Positions 8,295 to 16,679 of a stretch of 64,000 bases of DNA are shown here, piece by piece (position 1 is the stretch's first letter; every line of letters starts with the position of its first letter). Source of the stretch: Pseudomonas lini (lineage in GTDB: Bacteria; Pseudomonadota; Gammaproteobacteria; Pseudomonadales; Pseudomonadaceae); NCBI RefSeq assembly GCF_030812475.1, contig NZ_JAUSSR010000008.1, forward strand, positions 1 through 64,000, written 5' to 3'. Position numbers and translations under genes: made by a program. The notes under the pieces were generated by a model, which saw only the letters and a program-made list of their open reading frames with translations, was not told the DNA's origin and ran no database searches.

Positions 8295-9050
8295 TCAGGA
8301 GTGGGCGTTAGTCAGGAACTTGCTGAGAAACTGTTTCGTCCGTTCTTCTTTCGGGTTGGCGAACAATGCCTTGGCTTCGCCTTGCTCGACGATGACCCCT
8401 TTGTCGAAAAATACCACACGGTTGGCCACGTCCCGGGCGAAACCCATTTCGTGGGTGACGATGACCATGGTACGTCTCTCTTCGGCCAGGCTGCGGATGG
8501 TCGCCAGCACTTCGCCGACCAACTCGGGGTCGAGGGCCGAGGTGGGTTCGTCGAACAGAATCACTTCCGGCTCCATCGCCAGCGCGCGGGCAATGGCCAC
8601 ACGCTGTTGCTGACCACCGGAGAGGCGACGCGGATAAGCGTCTTCCTTGCCCGCCAGGCCGACCCTGGCCATCAGCTTTTTACCCAAGGCGATGGCTTCG
8701 GCCGGGGGGATTTTTTTCACGATGATCGGGCCTTCGATGACGTTTTCCAGCGCGGTTCGGTGGGGGAACAGATTGAAGTTCTGGAACACAAAGCCCACGT
8801 GCTGACGCAGGCGACGCACCAGGCTCTGCTGCTGGTTCAAAGGGCGGCTGCCATCGATCTCGATGTCACCGACCTTGATCCGGCCGCTGGTGGGCTCCTC
8901 AAGGAAATTCAGGCAACGCAGGAAGGTGGTTTTGCCCGAGCCGCTGGGCCCGATGATCGCCACCACCTCACCTTCCTTCACTTGCAGATCGATGCCGTTG
9001 AGCACCACTTGACCCTTGAACTGCTTTGTCAGTTTTTCCACGACAATCAT
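8295..9050 (-). CDS. tcyN: Cystine-type amino acid ABC transporter ATPase
   Basis: ATPase of a polar amino acid importer, 251 residues. It has Walker A GPSGSGKTT (34-42), signature LSGGQQQRV and Walker B VILFDEPTSALDPE, typical of the HisP/GlnQ class. It is the last gene of a three-gene block, starting 4 bases after the permease stop codon. Sequence features and neighbours (D-cysteine desulfhydrase, serine acetyltransferase) point to L-cystine or a related sulfur amino acid, as for E. coli YecC/TcyN. The ATPase alone does not fix the substrate. Confidence 0.87.
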   Translation of the reverse strand: MIVVEKLTKQFKGQVVLNGIDLQVKEGEVVAIIGPSGSGKTTFLRCLNFLEEPTSGRIKVGDIEIDGSRPLNQQQSLVRRLRQHVGFVFQNFNLFPHRTALENVIEGPIIVKKIPPAEAIALGKKLMARVGLAGKEDAYPRRLSGGQQQRVAIARALAMEPEVILFDEPTSALDPELVGEVLATIRSLAEERRTMVIVTHEMGFARDVANRVVFFDKGVIVEQGEAKALFANPKEERTKQFLSKFLTNAHS

Positions 9051-9054
9051 TGGG

Positions 9055-9720
9055 TCAGGACTCCTGGTCGTGCCGATTGACCCGCTCTTCCAACTTGTTC
9101 TGCAGGTGCGAGAGCACCGTGGCCAGAATCCAGTAGATCAGTGCGGCGGCAAGGTACATGGTGAACACTTCGAAGGTGCGTGCTGTGATCAGTTGCGCCT
9201 GGCGGAACAGCTCCGGCACCTGGATGGTGGCGGCCAGCGCAGTGTCCTTGACCAGCGAAATGAAGCTGTTGCCCAGCGGCGGCAATGCGGTGCGCATCGC
9301 TTGCGGGATGATGGCCCGGCGCAGGGTCTGCGCACGGGTCATGCCGATGCTGGCGGCAGCTTCCCACTGACCGCGCTCGATGGAGCTGATCGCGGAACGC
9401 AGGATTTCACAGGCGTAAGCGGCCATGTTCAGCGAGAAGCCGATCAGGGCCGCCGGCAGCGGATCGAGTTCCATGCCCAATTGCGGCAAGCCGTAATAGA
9501 TCACGAACAGTTGCACAAGCAACGGCGTGCCGCGAAAGAACGACACGTAGATGCGGGCGATCCAGCTCACCAGCTTGAAGCGCGACAGGCGCATCAATGC
9601 CAGGCCGAAGCCCAGCATGAGGCCGAAGAACATCCCGCCCAGGCTCAAGATGACCGTGTAGTAGGCCCCCTTGAGCAGGAAGGGCAAGGAGTCCAGTGCG
9701 AGTTGGAAAGCTTCTTCCAT
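9055..9720 (-). CDS. tcyL: Cystine-type amino acid ABC transporter permease
   Basis: Inner-membrane permease of the HisM/YecS class, 221 residues. The N-terminal stretch ALDSLPFLLKGAYYTVILSL and the conserved FRGTPLLVQLFVIYYGLP are characteristic. The EAA loop is EAAASIGMTRAQTLRRAIIP. Its start codon overlaps the stop codon of the binding-protein gene as TAATG, so the two are translationally coupled. The protein probably forms a homodimer in the membrane and pairs with the ATPase encoded next. Confidence 0.87.
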   Translation of the reverse strand: MEEAFQLALDSLPFLLKGAYYTVILSLGGMFFGLMLGFGLALMRLSRFKLVSWIARIYVSFFRGTPLLVQLFVIYYGLPQLGMELDPLPAALIGFSLNMAAYACEILRSAISSIERGQWEAAASIGMTRAQTLRRAIIPQAMRTALPPLGNSFISLVKDTALAATIQVPELFRQAQLITARTFEVFTMYLAAALIYWILATVLSHLQNKLEERVNRHDQES

Positions 9721-10514
9721 TATTGAGTGACGTCAGCGCTGAAGTATTTTTCCGAAAGCTTTTTCAGCGTACCGTCGGCACGCAGCTTGTCGATGGCTTT
9801 GTTCACCGCAGCCAGCAACTCAGGCTCGCCTTTGCGCAGGGCAATACCGGCTTCCTGGCGGGAGAACGCTTCGCCGGCGGCGACAGTGTCCTTGGCCTTC
9901 TTGGCGTATTCCAGTGCGGCGAGGCGGTCGATCAGAATGGCGTCGATGCGGCCGACGCGCAGATCCTGGAACTTGGTCGGATCATCGTCATAGGTCTTGA
10001 TGATGGCTTTCGGTTGGTTGTCCTTGAGCCATTGTTCGTAGTTGGTGCCCAGGCCTACACCGACTTTCTTGCCGGCCAGGTCGGCGGCGGTCTTGATGGT
10101 GTCTTTGTTCTTGGTCAGGGTCAGCGCCTGAATCCCGGAAACGGTGTACGGCTCGGAGAAGTCGTACTTCTTCTTGCGCTCTTCGGAAATGGTCACCTGG
10201 TTGACCACGGCGTCCAGACGCTTGGATTCCAGGGCTGCGAGAATGCCGTCCCATTTGGTCGGTTGCAGTTTGACCTTCACGCCCAGCTCTTTGGCCAGGG
10301 CTTCGGAGAACTCGACTTCGAAGCCGGCCAGTTTTCCGTCGGCGTCGACGAAACTGAACGGTGGGTAAGTGCCTTCCAGACCCACGTTGATCACGCCGGC
10401 GTCCTTGATTTTTTGCAGCTGCTCACCGGCAACCGCTTGCCCCAAGAAGCCGGCGCTGAGTGCCAAGCCGAGCGAACCGACCAGCAGATTTCGACGTAGT
10501 GCGGAAAAATTCAT
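9720..10514 (-). CDS. tcyJ: Cystine-type periplasmic binding protein
   Basis: Solute-binding protein of family 3, 264 residues. A signal peptide ends near AVA-GEQ at about residue 30. Typical elements include GVINVGLEGTYPPFSFVDAD, GFEVEFSEALAKELG and ERKKKYDFSEPY. The chosen ATG at 10514 has AGGGGCTTGTC before it and gives a normal signal peptide; a reading 16 codons longer would add charged residues in front. Similarity to FliY/TcyJ and location beside dcyD support L-cystine as ligand. First gene of the tcyJ-tcyL-tcyN operon. Confidence 0.87.
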   Translation of the reverse strand: MNFSALRRNLLVGSLGLALSAGFLGQAVAGEQLQKIKDAGVINVGLEGTYPPFSFVDADGKLAGFEVEFSEALAKELGVKVKLQPTKWDGILAALESKRLDAVVNQVTISEERKKKYDFSEPYTVSGIQALTLTKNKDTIKTAADLAGKKVGVGLGTNYEQWLKDNQPKAIIKTYDDDPTKFQDLRVGRIDAILIDRLAALEYAKKAKDTVAAGEAFSRQEAGIALRKGEPELLAAVNKAIDKLRADGTLKKLSEKYFSADVTQ

Positions 10515-10650
10515 GACAAGCCCCTGTGTTTTCTTATGAAGACGCTTTAGGAAAGTTGGCAAATTCGGGATTTGAACGACTGCGATATCCTGCCCTAAAG
10601 CAGTCTATGCGTCTTGTTTCAAATTCGCCTGCGGCGTGACTATATGATGA

Positions 10651-10680
10651 GCTTTTTAGATTGGAAAATAATAAATAATC
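10651..10680 (-). promoter_or_regulatory. AT-rich element upstream of tcyJ
   Basis: On the minus strand the element reads GATTATTTATTATTTTCCAA then TCTAAAAAGC. It contains the same two blocks (TTATTTATTTTC-like and CTAAAAAG) as the elements upstream of tauA and the sfnB operon, but in the opposite order. The match is weaker than between the other two. A role in sulfur-responsive control is an inference. Confidence 0.35.
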
Positions 10681-10720
10681 TTCTTGTTATTATTTTTTAA
10701 TATATGCAATGTTTTCTGAA

Positions 10721-10793
10721 AAGATCGCAGCCTGCAGCACTCCTACATGGATGGGGGTACACCTGGGAGCTGCCGAAGGCTGCGATCTTTTTG
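10721..10793. repeat. GATCGCAGCCT-type inverted repeat
   Basis: Inverted pair AAGATCGCAGCCTGCAGC and GCTGCCGAAGGCTGCGATCTT with a short spacer, downstream of dcyD. It belongs to the same repeat class as 138-176 and 41224-41322. Confidence 0.8.
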
Positions 10794-10807
10794 ATCTTCT
10801 GTGCCGT

Positions 10808-11800
10808 TTAAAGAAAATCTTTATAGGCAAACAACGCCGGCGCCCCACCGGTGTGCAGGAAGATAATCGGACCCTCATCGAAACGCTGACGCCCGATTCC
10901 ATCCAACAACCCGGCCATGGCCTTGCCGGTGTAGACCGGGTCGAGCAACAATCCTTCCTGACTCGCCACCAGCTTCACCGCCGCTAGCGTGCCGGCATTC
11001 GGCTCGCCATAGCGCGGGCCGAAATATTCGTCCCACAGCTCGACTTTGAAACTTGCAGGCAGGCTTACATCCAACAACTTCGCGGTCCGCTCGGCGAGGC
11101 CCTGGACCTTCGGTCGCTGATCTTCATCGCTGCGCGAAACCGTGACGCCGATTACCGGCAATTGCGGCAGTGCTTCGCTCAATGCCAGCGCCAGGCCACT
11201 GTGGGTGCCGGCGCTGCCCGAGGCCAAAACAACAGCGGCGAAGGTGATGCCGGTGTCCTTGATCTGCTCGGCCAGTTCCAGCCCGGCGCGCACATAACCC
11301 AGGGCGCCCAATGCATTCGAGCCGCCAATAGGAACCAGATACGGTTTTTTGCCGTTGCTGCGCAGTCGTGCGGCCAACGCCTCCAACTGTTCATCGGCCT
11401 TATCCAGGTTTTCTACCAACTCAACCTTGGCATCGAACAGATCCAGCAACAGCCGATTGCCATTGCCCACATAGTTTGTGTCGTCGGTGCCAAGAGGATT
11501 TTCCAGCAGTGCCACGCAGCCGAGACCAAGCCTGGCCGCCACGGCAGCGGTTTGGCGCACATGGTTGGACTGAAGCGCACCCGCGGTAATCAATGTGTCT
11601 GCGCCTTGTGCCAGGGCATCGGCCGCCAGGTACTCGAGCTTGCGCAACTTGTTGCCGCCCATGGCCAGTGGCGTCAGGTCATCGCGCTTGACGTACAGAT
11701 CGCGATCCAGCCAGGCCGACAGGCGTTCGAGTTTTTCCAGGGGGGTAGGGTGGCCGAGCAGATCGAGGCGGTCAAAACGGGCGAGCTGTTGTTTGATCAT
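10808..11800 (-). CDS. dcyD: D-cysteine desulfhydrase
   Basis: PLP enzyme of the ACC deaminase / D-cysteine desulfhydrase family, 330 residues, the usual length. The Schiff-base lysine is K51 in GGNKLRKLEY, followed by SNHVRQTAAVAARLG. The glycine-rich phosphate-binding region is ASGSAGTHSG. The reaction is D-cysteine to pyruvate, ammonia and hydrogen sulfide. It lies upstream of the cystine-type transporter on the same strand, an arrangement known from other proteobacteria, and so can supply sulfide from imported D-cysteine. The C-terminal HTGGAPALFAY is also typical. ACC deaminase activity is possible but less likely from context. Confidence 0.9.
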   Translation of the reverse strand: MIKQQLARFDRLDLLGHPTPLEKLERLSAWLDRDLYVKRDDLTPLAMGGNKLRKLEYLAADALAQGADTLITAGALQSNHVRQTAAVAARLGLGCVALLENPLGTDDTNYVGNGNRLLLDLFDAKVELVENLDKADEQLEALAARLRSNGKKPYLVPIGGSNALGALGYVRAGLELAEQIKDTGITFAAVVLASGSAGTHSGLALALSEALPQLPVIGVTVSRSDEDQRPKVQGLAERTAKLLDVSLPASFKVELWDEYFGPRYGEPNAGTLAAVKLVASQEGLLLDPVYTGKAMAGLLDGIGRQRFDEGPIIFLHTGGAPALFAYKDFL

Positions 11801-11824
11801 GGTTTTCCGTACTGGCGCAAGAAT

Positions 11825-11939
11825 GTAGGAGCGAGCTCGCTCGCGATGATCGCTAACGATAACGCGATAAAACTGACACCCTGCGTCGGGTTCAGGTTTT
11901 TCGCGAGCAATCGAGCGTCGACCGGCTGCTCCTACAGGG
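11825..11939. repeat. Degenerate composite REP element, family I
   Basis: Left arm TGTAGGAGCGAGCTCGCTCG and core GCTAACGATAACGCG are intact; the right arm is decayed and ends with GGCTGCTCCTACAGGGA. It lies between dcyD and epsC, two divergently transcribed genes. Confidence 0.75.
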
Positions 11940-12111
11940 AGAGGTCTCAGGACTATAGGCAGGCCTATTTATCGGAGCAACCGCCAATCGCTTATAGCCA
12001 AAAGTGTGTGGGTCAGCACTATTGGTTCTTAATTCGTCGTCCAGACCTTGCCGTAAAGTAATCGCCGTCAGCGCGGCCAGGCAGTCCGGCCGCCCATGAG
12101 GAGTTTTTACC

Positions 12112-13038
12112 TTGAGCGAGCGTTCCAGCCATTGGCAATTGCAGACCATCGTCAGCCAGCTGCGTTCGGCGCGTGACGAATGGCGTGCCCAAAACGGCCG
12201 CGCCAGCGGCGAACAGGGCGGCCGCGAGTTGCCTTCCCGAGCGGCCATGGCGGAGATTCTCGAAGCCTTGTGTGGTGCGTTGTTTCCGATGCGCCTGGGG
12301 CCGGTGGACCTGCGCGAAGAGAGTGAAGACTTCTATGTCGGCCACACGCTGGACGTGGCATTGAATGCATTGCTGGCCCAGGCGCGACTGGAACTGCGTT
12401 ACGCCGCGCGCCACGGTGCCCGGGGCGAGACCGAAGTCGAGGCCAGGACCATCCAGATCATTCAGGACTTTGCACTCGCCCTACCAGGCTTGCGCAGTCT
12501 GTTGGATACCGACGTGCTGGCGGCATATCACGGTGACCCGGCGGCGCGCAGCGTCGATGAAGTGCTGCTCTGCTACCCGGGTATCCTGGCGGTGATTCAC
12601 CATCGCCTCGCCCATCACTTGTATCGCGCCGGGCTGCCGCTGCTGGCGCGGATAAGCGCGGAAATCGCGCACTCGGCCACCGGTATCGATATTCATCCGG
12701 GAGCGCAGATCGGTCGCAGCTTCTTCATCGATCACGGGACGGGCGTGGTGATCGGCGAGACCGCGATCATCGGCGAGCGGGTACGGATTTATCAGGCCGT
12801 GACCCTGGGCGCCAAGCGCTTCCCGGCGGATGAAGACGGTCAGTTGCAGAAGGGCCAGCCACGACATCCGATTGTCGAGGATGATGTGGTGATCTATGCC
12901 GGGGCGACCATCCTGGGCCGGATCACCATCGGCAAGGGCTCGACCATCGGCGGCAACGTCTGGCTGACCCGTAGCGTGCCGGCAGGGAGCAACCTGACTC
13001 AGGCGAATCTGCAGCATGATGACGGGACGCAGAAGTAA
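12112..13038 (+). CDS. epsC: Serine O-acetyltransferase, EpsC type
   Basis: First step of cysteine synthesis: L-serine plus acetyl-CoA gives O-acetylserine. The protein has 308 residues: an alpha-helical N-terminal half, then a left-handed beta-helix with hexapeptide repeats from about residue 185 (HPGAQIGRSFFIDHGTGVVI, GETAIIGERVRIYQAVTLGA). The start is a TTG at 12112, supported by GAGGAG eight bases upstream; the first in-frame ATG is far inside the conserved region. It matches the larger EpsC/SrpH-like group rather than CysE. Position beside dcyD and the sulfur transporters suggests it feeds sulfide into cysteine. Confidence 0.9.
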   Translation: MSERSSHWQLQTIVSQLRSARDEWRAQNGRASGEQGGRELPSRAAMAEILEALCGALFPMRLGPVDLREESEDFYVGHTLDVALNALLAQARLELRYAARHGARGETEVEARTIQIIQDFALALPGLRSLLDTDVLAAYHGDPAARSVDEVLLCYPGILAVIHHRLAHHLYRAGLPLLARISAEIAHSATGIDIHPGAQIGRSFFIDHGTGVVIGETAIIGERVRIYQAVTLGAKRFPADEDGQLQKGQPRHPIVEDDVVIYAGATILGRITIGKGSTIGGNVWLTRSVPAGSNLTQANLQHDDGTQK

Positions 13039-13068
13039 GACCCGACATCTTTATTGTCATGACGCCGC

Positions 13069-13160
13069 CTTCGCTGGCAAGCCAGCTCCCACAGGGGGTA
13101 TTTGTGTTCACGGAATTTGTGTACGACACATAACCTGTAGGAGCTGGCTTGCCAGCGAAT
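13069..13160. repeat. REP pair downstream of epsC
   Basis: Inverted units TTCGCTGGCAAGCCAGCTCC and GTAGGAGCTGGCTTGCCAGC about 50 bases apart, starting 30 bases past the epsC stop codon. Confidence 0.85.
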
Positions 13161-13303
13161 GGCCTCAAGCCGAATCGAGATAACGGCATTTGGCTGATTT
13201 CCTGGTGAACGAATCCCCCAAACCCCGCGTCATACCCATCCTTAAGCTAGCGTTCAAGCAGCATCGCCAAGCCCTGCGATTAGTCCTTAGCACGCTATTT
13301 ATG

Positions 13304-13331
13304 TTTAACTTGAACGCTCATTCAAGTTAAA
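13304..13331. promoter_or_regulatory. BetI-like palindromic operator
   Basis: A 28-base palindrome, 12 of 14 positions paired, with arms TTTAACTTGAA and TTCAAGTTAAA. The centre TTGAACGCTCATTCAA resembles BetI operators, which are built around TTGAACG/CGTTCAA. TATTTAT just upstream could be a -10 hexamer, placing the operator at the transcription start of the BCCT transporter gene. Confidence 0.65.
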
Positions 13332-13423
13332 CCGCCGGTTTGCTGCCCGCTCACAACAGGATGCTTGCCTTTGCCGAGTCCGTTTCTGATTGCCCTGCTT
13401 CACCCCCGCGAGGTGCATCTTTC

Positions 13424-15418
13424 ATGAGTGCATCGTCCCTTCCTCCAAGCGGCCAGGTCCGCATGAATCCGCCGGTGTTCTACTTTGCGGCGAGTTTCAT
13501 TCTGTTGTTCGGCGGCGTCGTGATCGCCATGCCCGAACAAGCCGGTGCCTGGTTGCTGGCAGCGCAAAACTGGGCGGCCAATACGGTCGGCTGGTACTAC
13601 ATGCTCGCGATGACGCTGTATCTGGTCTTCGTGGTGGTCACCGCCTTGTCCGGCTACGGCAAGATCAAGCTCGGTGCCGACCACGACGAACCCGAATTCA
13701 GCTACCTGTCCTGGGCCGGCATGTTGTTCGCCGCCGGGATCAGCATCACCTTGTTTTTCTTTTGTGTGTCGGAACCGCTGACCCACCTGGCGCAACCGCC
13801 TCAAGGTGAGGCGGGCACGGCGGACGCGGCACGTCAGGCGATGCAGATTCTGTTTCTGCACTGGGGCCTGCACGGCTGGGGTGTGTTCGCCTTTGTCGGC
13901 ATGGCCCTGGCTTACTTCGCCTATCGTCACAACCTTCCGCTGGCCCTGCGTTCGGCGCTCTATCCGCTGATCGGCAAGCGCATCAACGGCCCGATCGGTT
14001 ACGCGGTGGACGGCTTTGGCATCATCGCCACGGTATTCGGCCTCGGTGCCGACATGGGCTTTGGCGTGTTGCACCTCAACTCGGGGCTGGACTACCTGTT
14101 CGGCATCGCTCATACCCAGTGGATTCAGGTCGGCCTGATCACGCTGATGATGGGCGCCGCCATCCTGGTGGCCGTGTCCGGCGTCGATAAAGGTGTGCGG
14201 GTGATGTCCGACATCAACATGCTGCTGGCCTGTGCCCTGCTGCTGTTCGTGTTGTTCGCCGGGCCCACCCAGCACTTGCTCAACACCCTGATCCAGAACG
14301 TCGGCGACTACCTCGGCGCCTTGCCGATGAAGAGTTTCGACCTCTACGCCTACGACAAACCCAGTGACTGGCTGGGTGGCTGGACGGTGTTCTACTGGGC
14401 CTGGTGGATTGCATGGTCGCCGTTCGTGGGCCTGTTTATCGCGCGGATTTCCCGTGGCCGGACCATCCGTGAGTTCGTTTTCGGCGTGCTGCTGATTCCG
14501 CTGGGCTTCACCCTGGCCTGGATGTCGATCTTCGGCAACAGCGCCATCGATCAAGTACTCAATCACGGCATGAGCGCCTTGGGCATGTCGGCGATCGACA
14601 ATCCATCGATGACCCTGTACCTGCTGCTGGAAACCTACCCGTGGAGCAAAACCGTGATCGCGGTCACGGTGTTCATCAGCTTCGTGTTCTTCGTCACCTC
14701 GGCCGACTCCGGCACCGTGGTGCTGTCGACGTTGTCCGCCAAGGGCGGCAATCCGGATGAAGACGGGCCGAAATGGTTACGGGTGTTCTGGGGCGCCATG
14801 ACCGCACTGGTAACCAGTGCGCTGCTGTTCTCCGGCAGCATCGATGCACTGAAGTCAGCGGTGGTGCTGACCTCCTTGCCGTTCTCGTTGATTTTGCTGT
14901 TGATGATGTGGGGGCTGCACAAGGCGTTCTATCTGGAATCGCAGAAGCAGATCGCGCAACTGCATTCCCTGGCACCAGTCTCCGGCTCGCGCCGTGGCGG
15001 TTGGCGTCAGCGCTTGAGTCAGGCGGTCCATTTCCCGTCGCGGGATGAGGTCTACCGTTTCCTCGACACGACGGTGCGTCCGGCGATTGAAGAAGTGACT
15101 GCAGTATTTGCCGAGAAGGGATTGCACGTGGTCGCGCAGCCCGATCCGGCCAATGACAGCGTCAGCCTGGAAATCGGCCATGGCGAGCAGCATCCGTTTA
15201 TCTATCAGGTGCAGATGCGTGGCTACTTCACGCCGTCCTTCGCCCGTGGCGGCATGGGTTCCAAGGAGCTCAATAACCGTCGTTACTACCGGGCTGAAGT
15301 GCATTTGAGCGAGGGCAGTCAGGACTACGATCTGGTGGGTTACACCAAGGAGCAGGTCATCAACGACATCCTCGACCAGTACGAGCGGCACATGCAGTTT
15401 TTGCATTTGGTGCGTTGA
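13424..15418 (+). CDS. betT: BCCT-family choline/betaine transporter
   Basis: Secondary transporter of 664 residues with about 12 membrane segments (residues about 15-510) and a long cytoplasmic C-terminal domain, as in BetT. The family signature WAWWIAWSPFVGLFIARISR and the GADMGFGVLHLNSGL segment are clear. The ATG at 13424 has GAGGTG eight bases before it; the upstream in-frame ATG at 13340 lacks a ribosome site. A BetI-like operator ends 93 bases upstream, so choline-responsive control is likely. Choline is the best guess; glycine betaine or a sulfur analogue such as dimethylsulfoniopropionate cannot be excluded given the sulfur-rich neighbourhood. Confidence 0.88.
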   Translation: MSASSLPPSGQVRMNPPVFYFAASFILLFGGVVIAMPEQAGAWLLAAQNWAANTVGWYYMLAMTLYLVFVVVTALSGYGKIKLGADHDEPEFSYLSWAGMLFAAGISITLFFFCVSEPLTHLAQPPQGEAGTADAARQAMQILFLHWGLHGWGVFAFVGMALAYFAYRHNLPLALRSALYPLIGKRINGPIGYAVDGFGIIATVFGLGADMGFGVLHLNSGLDYLFGIAHTQWIQVGLITLMMGAAILVAVSGVDKGVRVMSDINMLLACALLLFVLFAGPTQHLLNTLIQNVGDYLGALPMKSFDLYAYDKPSDWLGGWTVFYWAWWIAWSPFVGLFIARISRGRTIREFVFGVLLIPLGFTLAWMSIFGNSAIDQVLNHGMSALGMSAIDNPSMTLYLLLETYPWSKTVIAVTVFISFVFFVTSADSGTVVLSTLSAKGGNPDEDGPKWLRVFWGAMTALVTSALLFSGSIDALKSAVVLTSLPFSLILLLMMWGLHKAFYLESQKQIAQLHSLAPVSGSRRGGWRQRLSQAVHFPSRDEVYRFLDTTVRPAIEEVTAVFAEKGLHVVAQPDPANDSVSLEIGHGEQHPFIYQVQMRGYFTPSFARGGMGSKELNNRRYYRAEVHLSEGSQDYDLVGYTKEQVINDILDQYERHMQFLHLVR

Positions 15419-15444
15419 ACCCATCGGCGGCGGGGTTGGAGTGT

Positions 15445-15705
15445 TCAGGTTTCGGTGCTCAGCACCATGAACAACACCAGCGCCGCCACCGGCACGCCAA
15501 ACACAATGCTGCCTACCACCATTTCTGTCGTGACGGACTGGCCGGCGGTGACCACGCCGACGACGCCGTTGATCATCGTCAGCGCCAGCCATAGCACGAT
15601 GAAGCTGTAGGTCAGCGTCTGGCGGCTGAAGCCGATTTTTTCGCCGATGAACAGCATCAGCGCCAGCAGGACAAGGCCGAAGAAGATGATGATGGTGGTG
15701 TGCAT
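15445..15705 (-). CDS. Small three-helix membrane protein
   Basis: Unrecognised protein of 86 residues with three predicted membrane segments: TTIIIFFGLVLLALMLFIG (3-21), about 31-54, and about 62-83. The start has GGGAG ten bases upstream. It is convergent with betT, its stop codon 27 bases from that of the transporter, and alone in its direction. Length, composition and ribosome site support a real gene; function is unknown. Confidence 0.7.
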   Translation of the reverse strand: MHTTIIIFFGLVLLALMLFIGEKIGFSRQTLTYSFIVLWLALTMINGVVGVVTAGQSVTTEMVVGSIVFGVPVAALVLFMVLSTET

Positions 15706-15748
15706 GGTGGGTTTTCTCCCTGCGGATGTTTGGTGCTTTTGAGGCGGT

Positions 15749-15806
15749 CTTCGCTGGCTTGTCGGATTGCCGTACCGCAGCGAAGGCGTCGAGCCTGCCT
15801 ACACAG
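15749..15806. repeat. Partial composite repeat, family II
   Basis: Half of a second composite repeat: TTCGCTGGCTTGTCGGATTG then CCGTACCGCAGCGAAGG. Fuller copies lie at 17627-17727 and 21637-21738. Confidence 0.7.
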
Positions 15807-15810
15807 CAGC

Positions 15811-16551
15811 TTAAACCAACCCACCATTGACCCGCAGAATTTGCCCGTTGACCCACCCCGAGCCGGGACCCGCCAGGAAGGACACAACGCGGGCGATGTC
15901 TTCCGGCTGTCCCAACCGTTCCAGCGGGGCCATCCTGGCGAAATTCTGGATCTGCTCTTCGCTCTTGCCGTGCAGGAACAGCTCGGTGGCCACCGGTCCC
16001 GGGGCCACGGCATTGACGGTAATGTTGCGCCCGCGCATCTCCTTGGCGAACACCTGGGTCAGGGACTCCACCGCCGCTTTGCTGGCGATGTACACCGCGT
16101 AACCCGGCAGGTTCAGGCCGACGGTGCTACTGGAGAAATTGACGATCCTGCCGCCGCTGTTCAGCCGGTTGGCGGCTTCACGCAGGGTGTTGAATGTGCC
16201 GCGAGCGTGGATGTTGAAGTTCTGGTCGAACAGCTCGTCCGTGTGTTGCGCCAACGGCATCACTTTGAGGATGCCTGCGTTGTTCACCAGCACGTCGACC
16301 TTGCCCAGTTGCGTTTCGGTTTCGTCGAACATCCGCCGCACATCGTCGGCGTTGGCTACGTCAGCCTTGATCGCTATAGCCTGATGGCCGGCCTGACGCA
16401 GTTCAACGACCAGCTTCGAGGCTTCAGTGGCGCTGCTGGCGAAGTTGATGGCAACGGCGAAGCCGTCGCTGGCGAGTTGTCTGGCGATGACCGCGCCGAT
16501 GCCGCGGGAGGCGCCGGTCACGATGGCAACTTTCGAAGTTTGAGTAGTCAT
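15811..16551 (-). CDS. SDR-family oxidoreductase
   Basis: Short-chain dehydrogenase/reductase of classical length, 246 residues. The cofactor site is TGASRGIG (12-19), the NNAG motif is present (about 90), and the catalytic set is Ser in NFSSSTVG and YxxxK in YAVYIASK. The C-terminal VNGQILRVNGGLV is typical of FabG-like enzymes. Substrate unknown. It is divergent from a LysR regulator gene across 128 bases, which usually means the regulator controls it. Confidence 0.88.
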   Translation of the reverse strand: MTTQTSKVAIVTGASRGIGAVIARQLASDGFAVAINFASSATEASKLVVELRQAGHQAIAIKADVANADDVRRMFDETETQLGKVDVLVNNAGILKVMPLAQHTDELFDQNFNIHARGTFNTLREAANRLNSGGRIVNFSSSTVGLNLPGYAVYIASKAAVESLTQVFAKEMRGRNITVNAVAPGPVATELFLHGKSEEQIQNFARMAPLERLGQPEDIARVVSFLAGPGSGWVNGQILRVNGGLV

Positions 16552-16679
16552 GGCGATGAATCCTTTAAAGGTGTTTGCTGGGGTGAAGCCAGATTCACAT
16601 GTTTACTCCGGCCGATAAATGCATGAGAGTTGCCTTGACTGTTCAATAATCGCCAACAATCAACGGCCCGGAGTGCAAC

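Noticed and set aside
8020..8613. Small reading frames in the AT-rich region before tcyN
   Set aside because: No ribosome site, no family similarity, and the largest overlaps the 3' end of the ATPase gene.
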